Below are positions 22,633 to 33,423 of a DNA stretch of 64,000 bases, one piece after another. The notes under the pieces were generated by a model. It saw only the letters and a program-made list of their open reading frames with translations, had not been told where the DNA came from and did not search any database. The position numbers were made by a program, and so were the translations under genes. This DNA is from Ectocarpus siliculosus (taxonomy: Eukaryota > Sar > Phaeophyceae > Ectocarpales > Ectocarpaceae): NCBI GenBank assembly GCA_000310025.1, contig FN649741.1, forward strand, positions 5,078,247 to 5,142,246. The letters run 5' to 3'. Each line of letters starts with the position of its first letter. Within the stretch, counting starts at the first letter, position 1.

Positions 22633-23094
22633 CCTTGTCTCCGAGAGGGAGATCGTGCCGGCTGGGATCGAGCGGTTGCACATGAAGCACGTGAGGTCAA
22701 ACTTCATAAACGACCCCCCTCCGGCGCAGTCCCTGTCCTTGCACTTTGCGAACGTGACCCCCTTGTCGGAGTTCGTTCCCGGCGGGACGAACCGTTGGAG
22801 AAACTCCTTGCAGACAGGGCGGTTGCACTTGACGGGGGGATCCAGCGGGAAGAGGGTCTCCTGCTGTTTCGTTGGGGTCCACCTCTCGGCGAAGGCGGCC
22901 GCCGAGTCGGGCGCGACCGTGTCGGTAAGCGAAGGTCATTTCCCCTTCTGGGGCGGGGTGTTGAAGGAGGACGGTGCAGCCCCGGCCGCAGCTCCAGCAC
23001 CACCAGTGGTTGCGGGAGGAGAACCAGCAGCAGCCCCGTCAGCAGCGCGGCCAGCAGAGGCACCAGCGCGACCACCACGGCGGCCGTTCGTCAT
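22633..23094 (-). CDS. Unrecognised gene segment with a zinc-binding-type cysteine cluster
   Basis: On the minus strand an ATG at 23094 begins MTNGRRGGRAGASAGRAADG and a Gly/Ala-rich stretch. Further on come FAERWTPTKQQETLFPLDPP, CNRPVC, FAKCKDRDCAGGG and FDLTCFMCNRS. The C-x4-C, C-x4-C and C-x2-C spacing looks like a zinc site. The segment ends at a strong gtgagt donor at 22632, which suggests a host exon. The two halves are not one clean open frame, so an intron or a break lies between. A link to the nearby DIRS element is possible but not shown. Confidence 0.4.
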
Positions 23095-24455
23095 TTCTCG
23101 GGAAGAAAGACCAGTTTCCACACCAGCTCCACAGTTGCGCACGTGGAGTGAGGTGGGGGGCGGCACATGCCTCCCACAGCAGACGGCTGGGCGTGTGCCT
23201 CCGACAGCCGTTGTTCTACAAAATGGACCTTGCACTTCTCTGTGCCCATTGAATTTGTTGCTGTGTTCATTCTTTGCTTCGAAGGGAGTCGGCGGGATCT
23301 GTTTCACGTTACGAAGGTGTGGTCTGTTCTAGCGCGACCGCCCTGAAAAGAGAACATGAAAGACTCTGAGAGTGCAAGACGCAAACCTGCTGCAAGATGC
23401 AAAGAACCCGAGAGACTTTCAAGTCCTGGATACAGAAGGCGAAAAGAACACCCGAACAGTTCACACTGCTAACGACCAGCCAACACAAATGTATAAATGT
23501 TCGTACATGACTGCTGTAGCAAAAGTAGGTACTTTCTGACGCTAATGAATTCATTGCTAATCTGTCTCAGACTCTTTTCTATGATAGAGATGGATTCGTT
23601 GTGTCATATTAAGAAAAAAAAAAAAAGCAGTTGTGCTTCACACCCCTCATTTCTCTCTTTCCCTGGCCCCTCTTTCCCTCCTGGCCCCTTTAGAGCGCAA
23701 GAATGGGGGAGTGGTAATCATCGTAACTTAACTTATGGGGGCGCCCCAGGGCCGATCGTTGACAGTTTGGCAAAGACACACGATGGGGAAACACAGGAAG
23801 CGGATGGTAGACGCAAACCATGCATAAACCAGTCGTGGTGCCTCGTTTTACGCAGTTCAGGCGTTCAGGCAGTAAACTGGTGTGATCGCACATCAAAGGC
23901 AACTCGGCCGTTGAAGCATCCAAGAAGCGGCGGGATATACTGAGACAGAGCAAACGAAAATACACACACCTTGATCATTCCGCGCGGAAGCCGTGTTCGC
24001 TCACCGAGCTTCCACAGTCCACTCTCACAGACGTCTACCGTCGGAACCTTATGCCTCCCTCCTGTCCTTACCCGTGCGGATGCTCTGCTCTGAAACACCA
24101 CACACATGCCCCCCTCCCCCTTTCCCCGCATTTTTAATATGATGACTGCATAGCAATCCGTTGTAAATTAGTGCGTGCCCCCCGGCCTTTGTTTTCGCCG
24201 CGCAGCAAGGGCACACATCGCGGGCAATTAACACGAGTAGTCAGTGTGTGTATTGTGCTCAAGAACAACGGGTTCCAGCGCCACCGTGCATCTACCGTTC
24301 CTGCGCCTGCAAATCGAGCGTGCCCATAGGTGAGAGAGTGCGGACAGATTCTCCGACCAAAAGTTAACTTGGGTCTTCCAGAAGGCAATATCGTGGTCGC
24401 GCATTTGTAGTGCAACTGGCGCACAGCGGACGAAGTCGCGAGACAGGCATGTTGT
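23095..24455. other. No supported gene
   Basis: Short overlapping frames occur on both strands. A poly-A run lies at about 23612-23624. The sequence close to 24456 is the left flank of the LTR insertion. Confidence 0.4.
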
Positions 24456-24537
24456 TTCCCCAGAGATTGTCTGCGTATGGCCTGACAAGCAGAGATGGGT
24501 GCCGTCCGACCTGCATTTTATTTTCCGCTGACGCTGG
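24456..24537 (+). repeat. Left unit of an old 82-bp tandem duplication, split by the LTR element
   Basis: ttccccagag at 24456 through gacgctgg at 24537 matches 27728-27808 (ttccccagagg through cacgttgg) with several differences. Removing the LTR element would place the two diverged units directly side by side. Confidence 0.75.
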
Positions 24538-24902
24538 TGTTCGTGAGGTGGATTATGCCATCCTTACGAAGGCTACTGCGGTAGTACTCATGTGTGGTTT
24601 TGAGCTATGCAGGTGCGCAAGTGCGTGACCGTCCATCGGTCATTTGGATCTTCGGGGTATCTCCGGTAGTAGGATCTTTGGCAAGTTGTCGCGCATTCCT
24701 TGCTGTCATGTATTCCGAGTTCCGAATGCGTCTTGCGACTGTTGCTCGCGTGCCTCGGTGTTTGTGATGCACCTGGGTGCCCACTCTCTTCCGTTGCTTG
24801 TGTCTACGAGGACGACCAATAAAACGACTTTACCATCTCTTCACATTGTCAAACGGGACAGCCGTGCTCATCCAGCAGCACTCGGCTTGGGGCCAATCAA
24901 CA
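24538..24902 (+). repeat. Left LTR (365 bp)
   Basis: Starts TGTTCGTGAGG and ends CCAATCAACA. Contains aataaaacgac near 24818, a likely polyadenylation signal. I see no difference from 27358-27722. Confidence 0.9.
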
Positions 24903-24952
24903 CTCTAGAGTTCTTGTGGCGTTAACGTCATAGTCTAGTGCGGCAGACACAC

Positions 24953-26280
24953 ATGTCTTCGAACGACTCTGTGAACTCTGGCGGGGGCGAGGCTGGCCCG
25001 ACTCATGAGGAGCTTAGGACGGCCATCGACGACGCCGTGGGCGACGCCAGCACCAGAATGGAGAAGATGGTGACGGAGAAACTGGAAGGCATCATGAACA
25101 CCTTGTCCCGGTTAGTGCCCGGGACACCGCCCGCCGGAAGTGCGACCGCAGCGGGCGGCGGGGGGGAGTCACAGGGGAGGACGCACGCCTTCCCTGGCGC
25201 GGGTCAGCTAGACCAAGCGCCGAATACTGGACGAGGGCTCGAGGGAGCGAGAGGACTGCGAGGCCCGGAAACACGAGAGCCTACACCACCACACGGTGCT
25301 ATCTCGCGAGAGGGAATCAGCAGAGAGGAGCAAGCTTCACGGTATGCTTTCAGCTCGCATGCCCGTATCCCACGCCTGAAACAGTTGGACTTCAACGGAG
25401 ACGAGAAAAACTGGCTGATGTTCCGAAACGATTTCATTACGCAGGTTCAGACTTGTGGGATGGGTCGCGCCTTGAGCGACAGCAGAGACATTGAGGTCCT
25501 AGGCGTAGACGATGATGGCATGATAGAGCAAGGAGTGGAAGTAGGAGAGATAGCCATGTACCGGGATTTGTGGGGGATGCTGACCGGAGCGATATCCAAC
25601 AACTCCACAAAAATGCTGGTGTACGATCGAAAGGGGCCCTCGGCAGCGTGGCGTGCGTTAGAAGAAACATTCACCCCCTTGACCGGCGGCGAGCAGATCT
25701 CGCTGATCGGAAAGTTTTATAATGCCCAACAAGGGAAGAACCAGGAACCCCGAGTGTTTTTCCAGGAGTTCAAGTGCGTAGTGACTAACCTAGAGTTGGC
25801 ATTCGACCAGCCCATCCCAAAAATGCTCGTGTATGCACGGTTCCTCGATGCGCTTTCCCCGGAATTCGAGATTCAAAAGCAACAGCTGCTCGCCCAGAAA
25901 ACACTCGATGAAGAAGAGATTTTGAGAGTGCTTCGCACACGGGGCTGGGCAACTGAAAGCGGAGGAAAAGAAGGGGAAGAGTGATCGGCGAGCGAACCAT
26001 CATGCGTTCGTAGCAGTAGAGGGGAAGGGGGGAGGAAAGAGACGTCCGAAACAAAACCGAGGTTACGAAGAGGCGAATATAGCTAGCGATAAGAGAGTCA
26101 AGTGCTACGTCTGTGATGGTGACCACTATGCGAGTGCATGCCCAGAGAAGCTTTGCCAGAGGTGCGGAAAAAAGGGGCACAACGCGAAAAACTGCCCATC
26201 GAGAACTGAAACTGCAGTCGCCGCGATTGAAGTTGGAGTCGGTGGTGTTGAGTTGGACGTCGCATACGAAGCACTCTGAT
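24953..26280 (+). pseudogene. gag-like region of the LTR element (capsid-type part and CCHC knuckle)
   Basis: From the ATG at 24953 there is an N-terminal low-complexity part, then a capsid-type region (LKQLDFNGDEKNWLMFRNDF, AWRALEETFTPLTGGEQISL, FDQPIPKMLVYARFLDALSP) of the kind found in copia-type gag. A zinc-knuckle coding part (CYVCDGDHYASACP) follows at about 26100-26215. The region is broken at least once. No pol follows. Confidence 0.75.
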
Positions 26281-27357
26281 GTTGTCTAGATCTGTTTTCC
26301 CAGCGGTGCATCAACGCCCGTTCGCTTTCGTGCCTTGCGTGCAATTCGGCTCGTCGGCATTTCCCCATCAAGAGCCGATTTTGATGATACGACTGACGAA
26401 AGTACAAAGGGGAATTTTTTCTGGCCTGTTACTTTTCCGCCGTTCGCTCGTTGTTTTTTTTTCTTGTGTGTTCGATAGGGATACGAACGCAGTCCACGAA
26501 ACTCGATGTTGCCTGTCCGGTATACCATGCGCATCTCAGTCACTAACCGCGTAGGTTGAGCCATGATGAGGCTTATTGCGGCTACCAGCGTCTCTCATAT
26601 TAGCAGGTACCGGCAGGCTGGTTGATGAACTGTTTGTGATTGATATGCTGCTTCGATCGTCCTCTGATGTGTAGGCTGAGAGGGGGCACCCTCCCCTAAC
26701 ATGTGGTTGATTGCCCTTTTATATGATCTTTCATTGATGTACAGACCGAGGGGGGCACCCCTCACTGTCATGTGATCGACAATGGTGATCGGGGTTGGTT
26801 GCAGACGCGCCCCGTTGCTAACAGCAGCTGGATACAGCAGTAGGGATCCTGTTGCTGGGAGGGAGTTACTTGTGAAGGAGTAGCAAAAAATGTCTAGGTC
26901 CAGTGTCTCTCGAAGCGGGGTACCGTTGTGGTTGAGATACTGCTTGATCTTCCTCTTGGTTGATCGCCCTCTATAAAAATGTCATTTAGCGATGTAGCGT
27001 TAGGTTTTACGTTTTTCCGCTGCAATTTGGCATTGGTGCTTGTGGCCTTAGGCGCGCCGCGGTGCTGACAGCAACTCGATACAGTAGGGATCCTGTTGGC
27101 TGGGAGGGGACTACTTGAAAAGGGGTAGTACAAATGCCTGACAGTTGTAGACGTGTAGGTTTGCAACTTTGTGACTGCTGTGTTGATTGTGTTGACAGTT
27201 CAATCAGCAGGATGACCCGTGGGGGCGGAGGGTTTTGATCCGGTGGCCGGGTTTCCCTTCGTTTGTTTTATTTTTGTTTCTTTTTGGAGTTTTCTATGAG
27301 TACCCTGAGCGCTTTGGTTTTGAGAGCATTCGTTATGATGTACAGAATCAGGGAGGG
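26281..27357. other. Non-coding internal part of the LTR element
   Basis: No pol-type frame is present. A block containing ggggggcacccctca/gagggggcaccctcc occurs near 26690 and 26750, and gcgcgcc/gcgcccc with ctgttggctgggaggg occurs near 26800-26870 and 27050-27110, so this filler includes internal duplications. The purine tract before the right LTR is at about 27349-27356. Confidence 0.6.
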
Positions 27358-27722
27358 TGTTCGTGAGGTGGATTATGCCATCCTTACGAAGGCTACTGCG
27401 GTAGTACTCATGTGTGGTTTTGAGCTATGCAGGTGCGCAAGTGCGTGACCGTCCATCGGTCATTTGGATCTTCGGGGTATCTCCGGTAGTAGGATCTTTG
27501 GCAAGTTGTCGCGCATTCCTTGCTGTCATGTATTCCGAGTTCCGAATGCGTCTTGCGACTGTTGCTCGCGTGCCTCGGTGTTTGTGATGCACCTGGGTGC
27601 CCACTCTCTTCCGTTGCTTGTGTCTACGAGGACGACCAATAAAACGACTTTACCATCTCTTCACATTGTCAAACGGGACAGCCGTGCTCATCCAGCAGCA
27701 CTCGGCTTGGGGCCAATCAACA
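27358..27722 (+). repeat. Right LTR (365 bp)
   Basis: The sequence matches 24538-24902 throughout. It is followed by GCTGG, the right copy of the target duplication. Confidence 0.9.
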
Positions 27723-27727
27723 GCTGG

Positions 27728-27851
27728 TTCCCCAGAGGTGGTCTTCGTATGGCCTACCAAGCAGACTTGGATGCCGTCCCACCTTGGTTTATTTTCCGCT
27801 CACGTTGGTGTCAAGACTTCTAGTCTTTTCCATCGAAGTCGCAACGGTTGG

Positions 27852-27885
<34 letters not shown>

Positions 27886-28296
27886 CTTCACATCCAAAAC
27901 CGTTCCGATCTCTCTCTACCCAGTACCTTCGTATGTCCGTACTGATCCAACACTCGACGCGGTCGATTCCCGTGGTCACAGGTTAACCTTACCCTAACAA
28001 GGTACGCTCAAATAAACTGGCCCGGAGGGGTCCGCAAGTCAATAGAAATCAACGACAGATATTCTGGAGTCCTCCACTCCCTCTGCGCGCTATGCGAGGT
28101 ATCAACTGAGACTAGGAGTCACTATCATGGGCCGGAGAGAAAGAGGTACACCCCCTTGGTTCAATCGTGGTACTTCACAACGCAAGCAGAGACAAGGCCA
28201 TCTGGCACAGAAAAAGAGAGAAAAAAAGAGAAAAAAAGAGAGAAAAAGAGAAAAAAGAGAAAAAAGATAAAAAAGAAAATAAAAAGGAAACAGTGA
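27728..28296. repeat. Right unit of the 82-bp duplication, GTT microsatellite and purine tract
   Basis: 27728-27808 is the right unit of the diverged tandem pair interrupted by the LTR element. A (GTT)n run spans about 27846-27884. From about 28210 to 28290 the plus strand is almost pure A/G (gagaaaaaaagagaaaaaaa-type), into which the next transposon inserted. No gene is supported. Confidence 0.65.
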
Positions 28297-29498
28297 GGCC
28301 ATTTGTTAAGCTGTCCTTTTTTGGGCTGTCCCTTTTCTCAAAAAGGGACAACTGACCAAGAACCACTTGTTAGGTGGTCTTTTTTTGCATTTTTGAACCT
28401 CCCGAAAAGGGACAGCGAAAAAAGATCGCCCCATCCTGTCCCTTTTTGGGCAACTTTGTGACAGGATGGGACGGTCCTTTTTTGTTGTCCTTTTTCTGTC
28501 ACAACACATGACACTTGCCCACAAACTTGAATATCTCGACGGATGATCCCCGCAAACTCTAACGGTATTCGCACGAGTCGTGTCATGTGACTGGTACGGA
28601 GTCAGTAGCCTCGGCGATAGACGTAATGTTGTCATTCGGCTGACCAGGTGGACAACCCGATGTGTGCGGCAAACAAGCGGCAAACGAGCCGAAAGAGCCT
28701 GGACGCAGCAGCGGTGGGTCTTTTTGGTGCACAGTCAACTTTTGCGAACCCAACTTCTGGGCGACCTATAGCGTCCTGGTCTGTATCAATCACCACACAA
28801 GACGAATCAGACGCACAGCTCATGGCGGATACCTTTGTCATCGCTGTTGCTTCGGTGTGTGACGAGGGAGCATCGATGAACCAAAGTTGCAACACGGGGA
28901 AAAAGAACAAAAAATATGCTTGGAGACGCGGCGGTCATTTTTCCCGCTTGTCCACCACTCTCGCGCTCACAACCTCTGACCGCCCGTCAGCCTCCTGGTC
29001 TGTATCAACCACCACAATAGACGGACCATACACATAGCTCGTGGCGGATACCTTTGTCATCGCTGTTGTTTCAGTGTGTGGCGAGGGAGCATCCATGAAC
29101 CAAAGTGGCGGCATGGGCAAAAAAGAGCAAAAAAAGCTGGTTGTTGGCGCGGTGGTTTTTTTCAAGGTGCTGTTGACTCTCGCCACCTCAGTTGCCGTGC
29201 CTCCCACTGCCCTGTGGTCTCGATCAGCCTCCACACAAGGCGGACCAAGCACCCAGCTCGCGGGGGATAGCCTTACAGTTGCTGATGCTTCACTCTGTGC
29301 GGAGATATCACCGAAAAACCAACTCGGTGCCAAGGTACTCATTGTGTGACGAACGGCCGTTGCACTTGTTGTTGCAGGGTTGCAGGGTCATTTTTTTTGG
29401 CGGATGAGCAAAAAGGATCGACCAGCACCGTAACAAGTGGGTCATCTTTTTGCTAGATTATTTTTTTAGCCCAAAAAAGGACAGCTTAACAAGTGGCC
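28297..29498. mobile_element. 1.2-kb DNA transposon with 31-bp terminal inverted repeats
   Basis: 28297-28327 (GGCCATTTGTTAAGCTGTCC...) and the reverse complement of 29468-29498 (GGCCACTTGTTAAGCTGTCC...) match with one difference. TGA flanks both sides (28294-28296 and 29499-29501), a 3-bp target duplication. Subterminal copies of CCACTTGTTA occur near 28362 and, inverted, near 29430. A GGCC start and 3-bp duplication recall PIF/Harbinger elements, though their usual target is TWA. There is no recognisable transposase, so it is non-autonomous. The centre is made of three 219-bp units. Confidence 0.8.
28690..29348 (+). repeat. Three 219-bp (73-codon) units inside the DNA transposon
   Basis: Equivalent points lie at 28822, 29041 and 29260, exactly 219 bp apart. 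On the plus strand the units read MADTFVIAVASVCDEGASMN, then VADTFVIAVVSVCGEGASMN, then a more diverged AGDSLTVADAS version. One stop (tag, just before 29041) separates the first two. Because the period is a multiple of three, both strands stay partly open, so coding is uncertain. The minus strand reads WFIDAPSSHTEATAMTKVSA over the same units. No domain is recognised. Confidence 0.6.
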
Positions 29499-29724
29499 TG
29501 AGAAAAAGAGAAAATAAAATGAAAATAAAATGAAAGAGAGCGAGGACAGAAATGGACCAGGCCGAAAATAACAAGAAATAAGAGGCAGAAACAGGCACAC
29601 GGTGGAGAGACCACTAACGAACATGCAAACCACCAACCAGCGATACATCGTAATGGTACGTCATCACTACTGGGGGGTTGGTGCAATGGTGCAGCGTTGG
29701 GGGGGGGAATTGGCTAAAAGAAAT
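29499..29724. other. Spacer between DNA transposon and LINE end
   Basis: The purine-rich target sequence (gagaaaataaaatgaaaata) continues past the transposon. The 3' end of the LINE probably lies in this spacer, but I see no clear tail or target duplication. Confidence 0.4.
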
Positions 29725-32700
29725 TCAATCCGGCACGTATCGTGCCACTCGGTCCGTCTCTTCTCGTTTGCTTTCTTCCCTCGCCGTCTCGTCCGTCTCC
29801 TGCCCCCCTCCCGCCCCATTGGTTGTTGGCTTGTGGTTTCGTTTGAGCGCTCGTTGTCGGCTGGCCTCTTCTTCCTTCTCGTGCCAGGAGGTCATGAACC
29901 TCTCAGCTCCCTGCAGCACCGCCGCATGCCAGGGTACTCCCCCCTCCACCTTCGCGGCTTCCGTCCACTTTAACTTCGGTGCCGTGCCTTTCGGTACCGG
30001 GATTCCGAGACAACATGGATCGGTTTTCGTAGATGCGTGGTGGGCCCCGAATGCCTTCAGGTCGTCGAGCACACACTTCGGCCAGTTCTGTTCCTGTCCC
30101 CCCCTACGTGGCTTCTCCCCCCCCGCCAGTTCGCCGAGCATCAGTCGTTTCGGGAGTCGCCCGTCCGGCTGCCTTGCCAGTGCTCCCGCGAACAGTAGGC
30201 GTCATTGTCGGATCGTGGCTTCAACGCTCTGGCATTCGACCCTCTTCAGCGTCTGGGCGTAAGAGAGCTGCCGGTAGGTGTCTTTCTTGCGCTTGTACCC
30301 GATAACTCGAAGGAGCAGTCGGTGGCGTGTCGACCGCAGCGTCTGATAGTGGCCGCTGAGTGGTGACCATGTCATGCAGCCGTACAGCAGTGCCTCCATC
30401 GCCTCCGCCTGGAGGAGGCGGATCTTGAGTCGGAATGGCGCTTTCGGTCTGTCGAAGAGCTCCTGACCATATCGCCTGAGGCAGGCCCACGCTCCTCTGC
30501 TCCTGTAGTTGATCTCCCGGGTGAGGTCGTCATGTTCGTTGACGAGGCCACCGAGGTACCGGAACTCGGTCGTCTGGGCGTATTTATGTCCCGCGGTCTC
30601 GATGGTCAGCGGTGGAGGCGGGGGGGACTGTGATGTTGTAGTCGACTTGTCCTTCGCGCGCATCAGGAGCGTCTCCGTCTTCTTCTCCGACACCGTTAGC
30701 CGAACTCTCCGAACACCTCAACGATGATGGTCAACATTCTCGCCAGTACCTCGATACGACGCCGGCATCATCGGCATACAGCATCCCCCATACTGCCCTC
30801 CGTACTCGGTCAAGGGGTGTCTTCCCCCCCCCCCCCGCTTCCGTCTTCCCCTCCTCCAAGCACACCAGGTTCCGCAGAACAACATCATCCTCGCTGAATC
30901 GGATAACGACGACCTCGAGGTCCTCGGCGAAGAAGATGTTGAACAGCAGTGGGGATAGCACACATCCTTGTCGCACGCCCTGTGTGACGAAGAACCAGTC
31001 CGATAGTTCTCCGTCGTCCATGCGCACCTAGGCCCGCATTCCATCGTGGAATTGGCGGATGACTTTGAGTAGCTTCGCGGGAATCCCGGCCCTGGCCAGC
31101 ACCTTCCATAGCATCTCTCGGTCCACCGAATCATACGCCTTCTTCAAGTCGACGAAGCACATGTAGAGCGGTATTTTCTTTCTCCGCCCCAGCTCCTGGA
31201 GGCGGCGCACGACGAACAGCATGTCGACGGTGGATCGCCCGGGTCGAAATCCGCACTGTTCCTCCGGGAGGATGTTGTTGGCTTCGCAGAAGGCGCTTAG
31301 ACGGTTGGTGATGATCTTGATGGGGACATTGCCTACGTGAGATAGTAGCGAAGTCCCCCTGTAGTGGTTACAGTTGGACCGGTCACCCTTCTTGTACAGC
31401 ACCCTGATGGTTGCATCGTTCCACTCTCGCGGGATATCTCCTCCGTTCCACACCTTGACGAGGATGGTATGGAGGTGTCCCAGGACAAAGGGTTCGTCGT
31501 CATCGATCTTGAGCAACTCGGCAGGGAGGGAGTAATGGCCGGGTGCCTTCCAGTTCTTGAGGCATTTCGCTGCCCGTGCCACCTCCTCGAGTTCTGGCAC
31601 CTCTCCCAACCGTTGAGTGTCACGTGTCGCTGGCCGCTGCGTCACTCGTTCGATGATGTCTGGGTTCAGGGTGGAGGATTTGGTGTTGAGTAGGGTGCTG
31701 AAGAATCTCGCCCACCGTTGGAGGATGTCGTCCCTGTTCCGGAGCAACACGCCGTTCTCATCCGCGATGAACTGCTGTCCCCCCGCTTGTCTCCCATTGA
31801 GGCCCACTGATCTCTTGAGGTGTTGATACAGTCCTCTCATGTCGCGATCTTTGTAGATTGCTTCGAGTTCAGTCACATATCCGTCCAGGTGGGCATAAAT
31901 GCCCGTTTCGACTGCTGTAGCCACTTCCTTACACGCTGCTTTGAGAATTCTCCACATTGCTGAGTTCCAGTTGCCCCTCATCGCCCGGCGCACTTCCCGC
32001 CGTTTGGTAAGGGCCTTCTCCAGCGCTGCTCTCGTCTCTGGGGTCTCACACCACTCCTGCGTGCGGCGTCTCCGCGGTTCCTCCCCTAGGGTCGTCCGCG
32101 CTGCTTCGAGGAGAGCATTGGTAAAGTCGGTCGCCAAGTCCGCGGCGGTGCTTGTTCGCTCGTCCAGTCGTGTGTCGAGGTTGAGGAGGAACCGATTAGT
32201 CACCGCACACCGTGCTGCTTCGAACTGCATTTCCCGTCGGTTGAATTGCTGCTGTTTCGGTTTAGTCCGGACTGCACGGTTGTGGGCAAGCCTGCCACCG
32301 AGGTTGACGGTGGCTACTACCATATTGTGGTCTGAGTCTGCTTTGACTGGGCGAACTGGCTGGGGGATGACAACCACGTTAGATACTCGGCCGTGATGTG
32401 CCTGCCTTGTCAGGATGTAGTCAAGGCGCTTGCAATCGTTTCCCGACACACCGTTGTATGTGTGCCATATTCCGCCCTTGCGTGTCTCGAAAAACGTGTT
32501 CGTGAGAGCTGTAGCCTGTTTTCCGTTGCGAAATTCAACAGTAGCATACCATTGTCGTTGAGCTCATCACGCCCGTACATTCCTATTACCCTGCCGTCCC
32601 CTCCGTCCAACCTATCTCCCGTCCGCGCGTTGGCGTCCAATAGGACATACACACATTCTTTGGAATGGATCCTCCGCACGAGACTGTCAAGTTTTCCCCA

Positions 32701-33423
32701 GAACACGCGCTTGCTGTCGGCGGTTGAAGGTTCGGTTGAAGCATACGCGGCTACGAAGTTGACCGCTCAACGGTGACCTGCCAACAGAAACCTCATGGCC
32801 ATAAGGCGTTCGTCGATAAACTCCGTAGTGAACGTGGATGTGTTGCATAGTGACTCTTTGACGGCTATCACCACACCATGGACTCCACCAGTCTCAGTGC
32901 CACAGCAGAACACCCGGAAACCCGCTGCTGCAAATTCCGTTCGACCTGCCCTCCGTGTCTCCTGCATTCCTACCACCGATACGTCTTGTCTCGCTGCCTC
33001 GTGTAGAATGCTGTAGGCTCGCCCGTATCCATTGGCCCCGTTTACAGCCATAGTCCGCACATTCCAGGTTGCTACCCTAAGAAGTTGACCCTGCTGTCTC
33101 TTTCGCGCGGCGCGCGCTGCTCTCTTAGCTAGCCTACGCGCCGCCCGACCCCTCCTTTTCCTCCATCTTCCCCTCTTTTTTTGTTTTTTTGCTATTTTCT
33201 TGCGAACACTCGGGCTATCGTGATAGTTACCCCGGTTCTTGCCTTGTTTCCCATAGAGTTGTCTTCTTGTCCCGGAGCGGTGTGGCCCTCCATCTCTGGA
33301 CTCTCTCCTTTCCTTTCTCTTGGGCATACCCCCACGGCGTGCGGTCACTCCGCCACCCTCACCGTGCTCTCTGCTGCTGCATGACCCCGGTGTCCAACCC
33401 GGGGCGTTAGGATCCAGTCTCAT
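29725..33423 (-). mobile_element. LINE with APE-type endonuclease and reverse transcriptase, decayed
   Basis: On the minus strand an ATG at 33423 starts a basic N-terminus, then an apurinic-type endonuclease domain (LLRVATWNVRTM, MQETRRAGRTEF, YVLLDANARTGD, RLDYILTRQ), then a reverse transcriptase (CGFRPGRSTVDMLFV, CFVDLKKAYDSVDREML, VRQGCVLSPLLFNIFF, MLYADDAGVV) and a C-terminal domain (EFRYLGGLVNEHDD, LLYGCMTWSPLSGH). The style is close to the RTE group. The frame is interrupted several times: a stop and frame change after the first endonuclease part (near 32767), an in-frame TAG at 31028-31030 just before RT motif B, a stop at 30731 after the YADD part, and a frame change near 30200. No target duplication was found. 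The length (about 3.7 kb) is near full for ORF2. Confidence 0.9.

Larger units (their letters stand above)
24538..27722 (+). mobile_element. Young non-autonomous LTR retrotransposon, gag only
   Basis: A 365-bp direct repeat at each end (24538-24902 and 27358-27722) begins TG, ends CA, and I see no difference between the two copies. The element is flanked by a 5-bp duplication GCTGG (24533-24537 and 27723-27727), and a purine tract (agggaggg) precedes the right LTR. Identical LTRs mean a very recent insertion. Inside there is only a gag-like region and no reverse transcriptase, integrase or protease, so it must have moved with help from another element. The coding part is not one open frame and shows at least one break. 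The gag type resembles that of Ty1/copia elements. Confidence 0.9.

Noticed and set aside
22655-23332. 225-codon plus-strand frame
   Set aside because: The opposite strand carries a cysteine cluster and a gtgagt donor over the same DNA; the plus frame is Pro/Ala/Arg-rich noise.
28935-29342. Minus-strand protein over the 219-bp units
   Set aside because: The period is a multiple of three, so both strands stay open together; I could not choose and did not call a gene on either strand.
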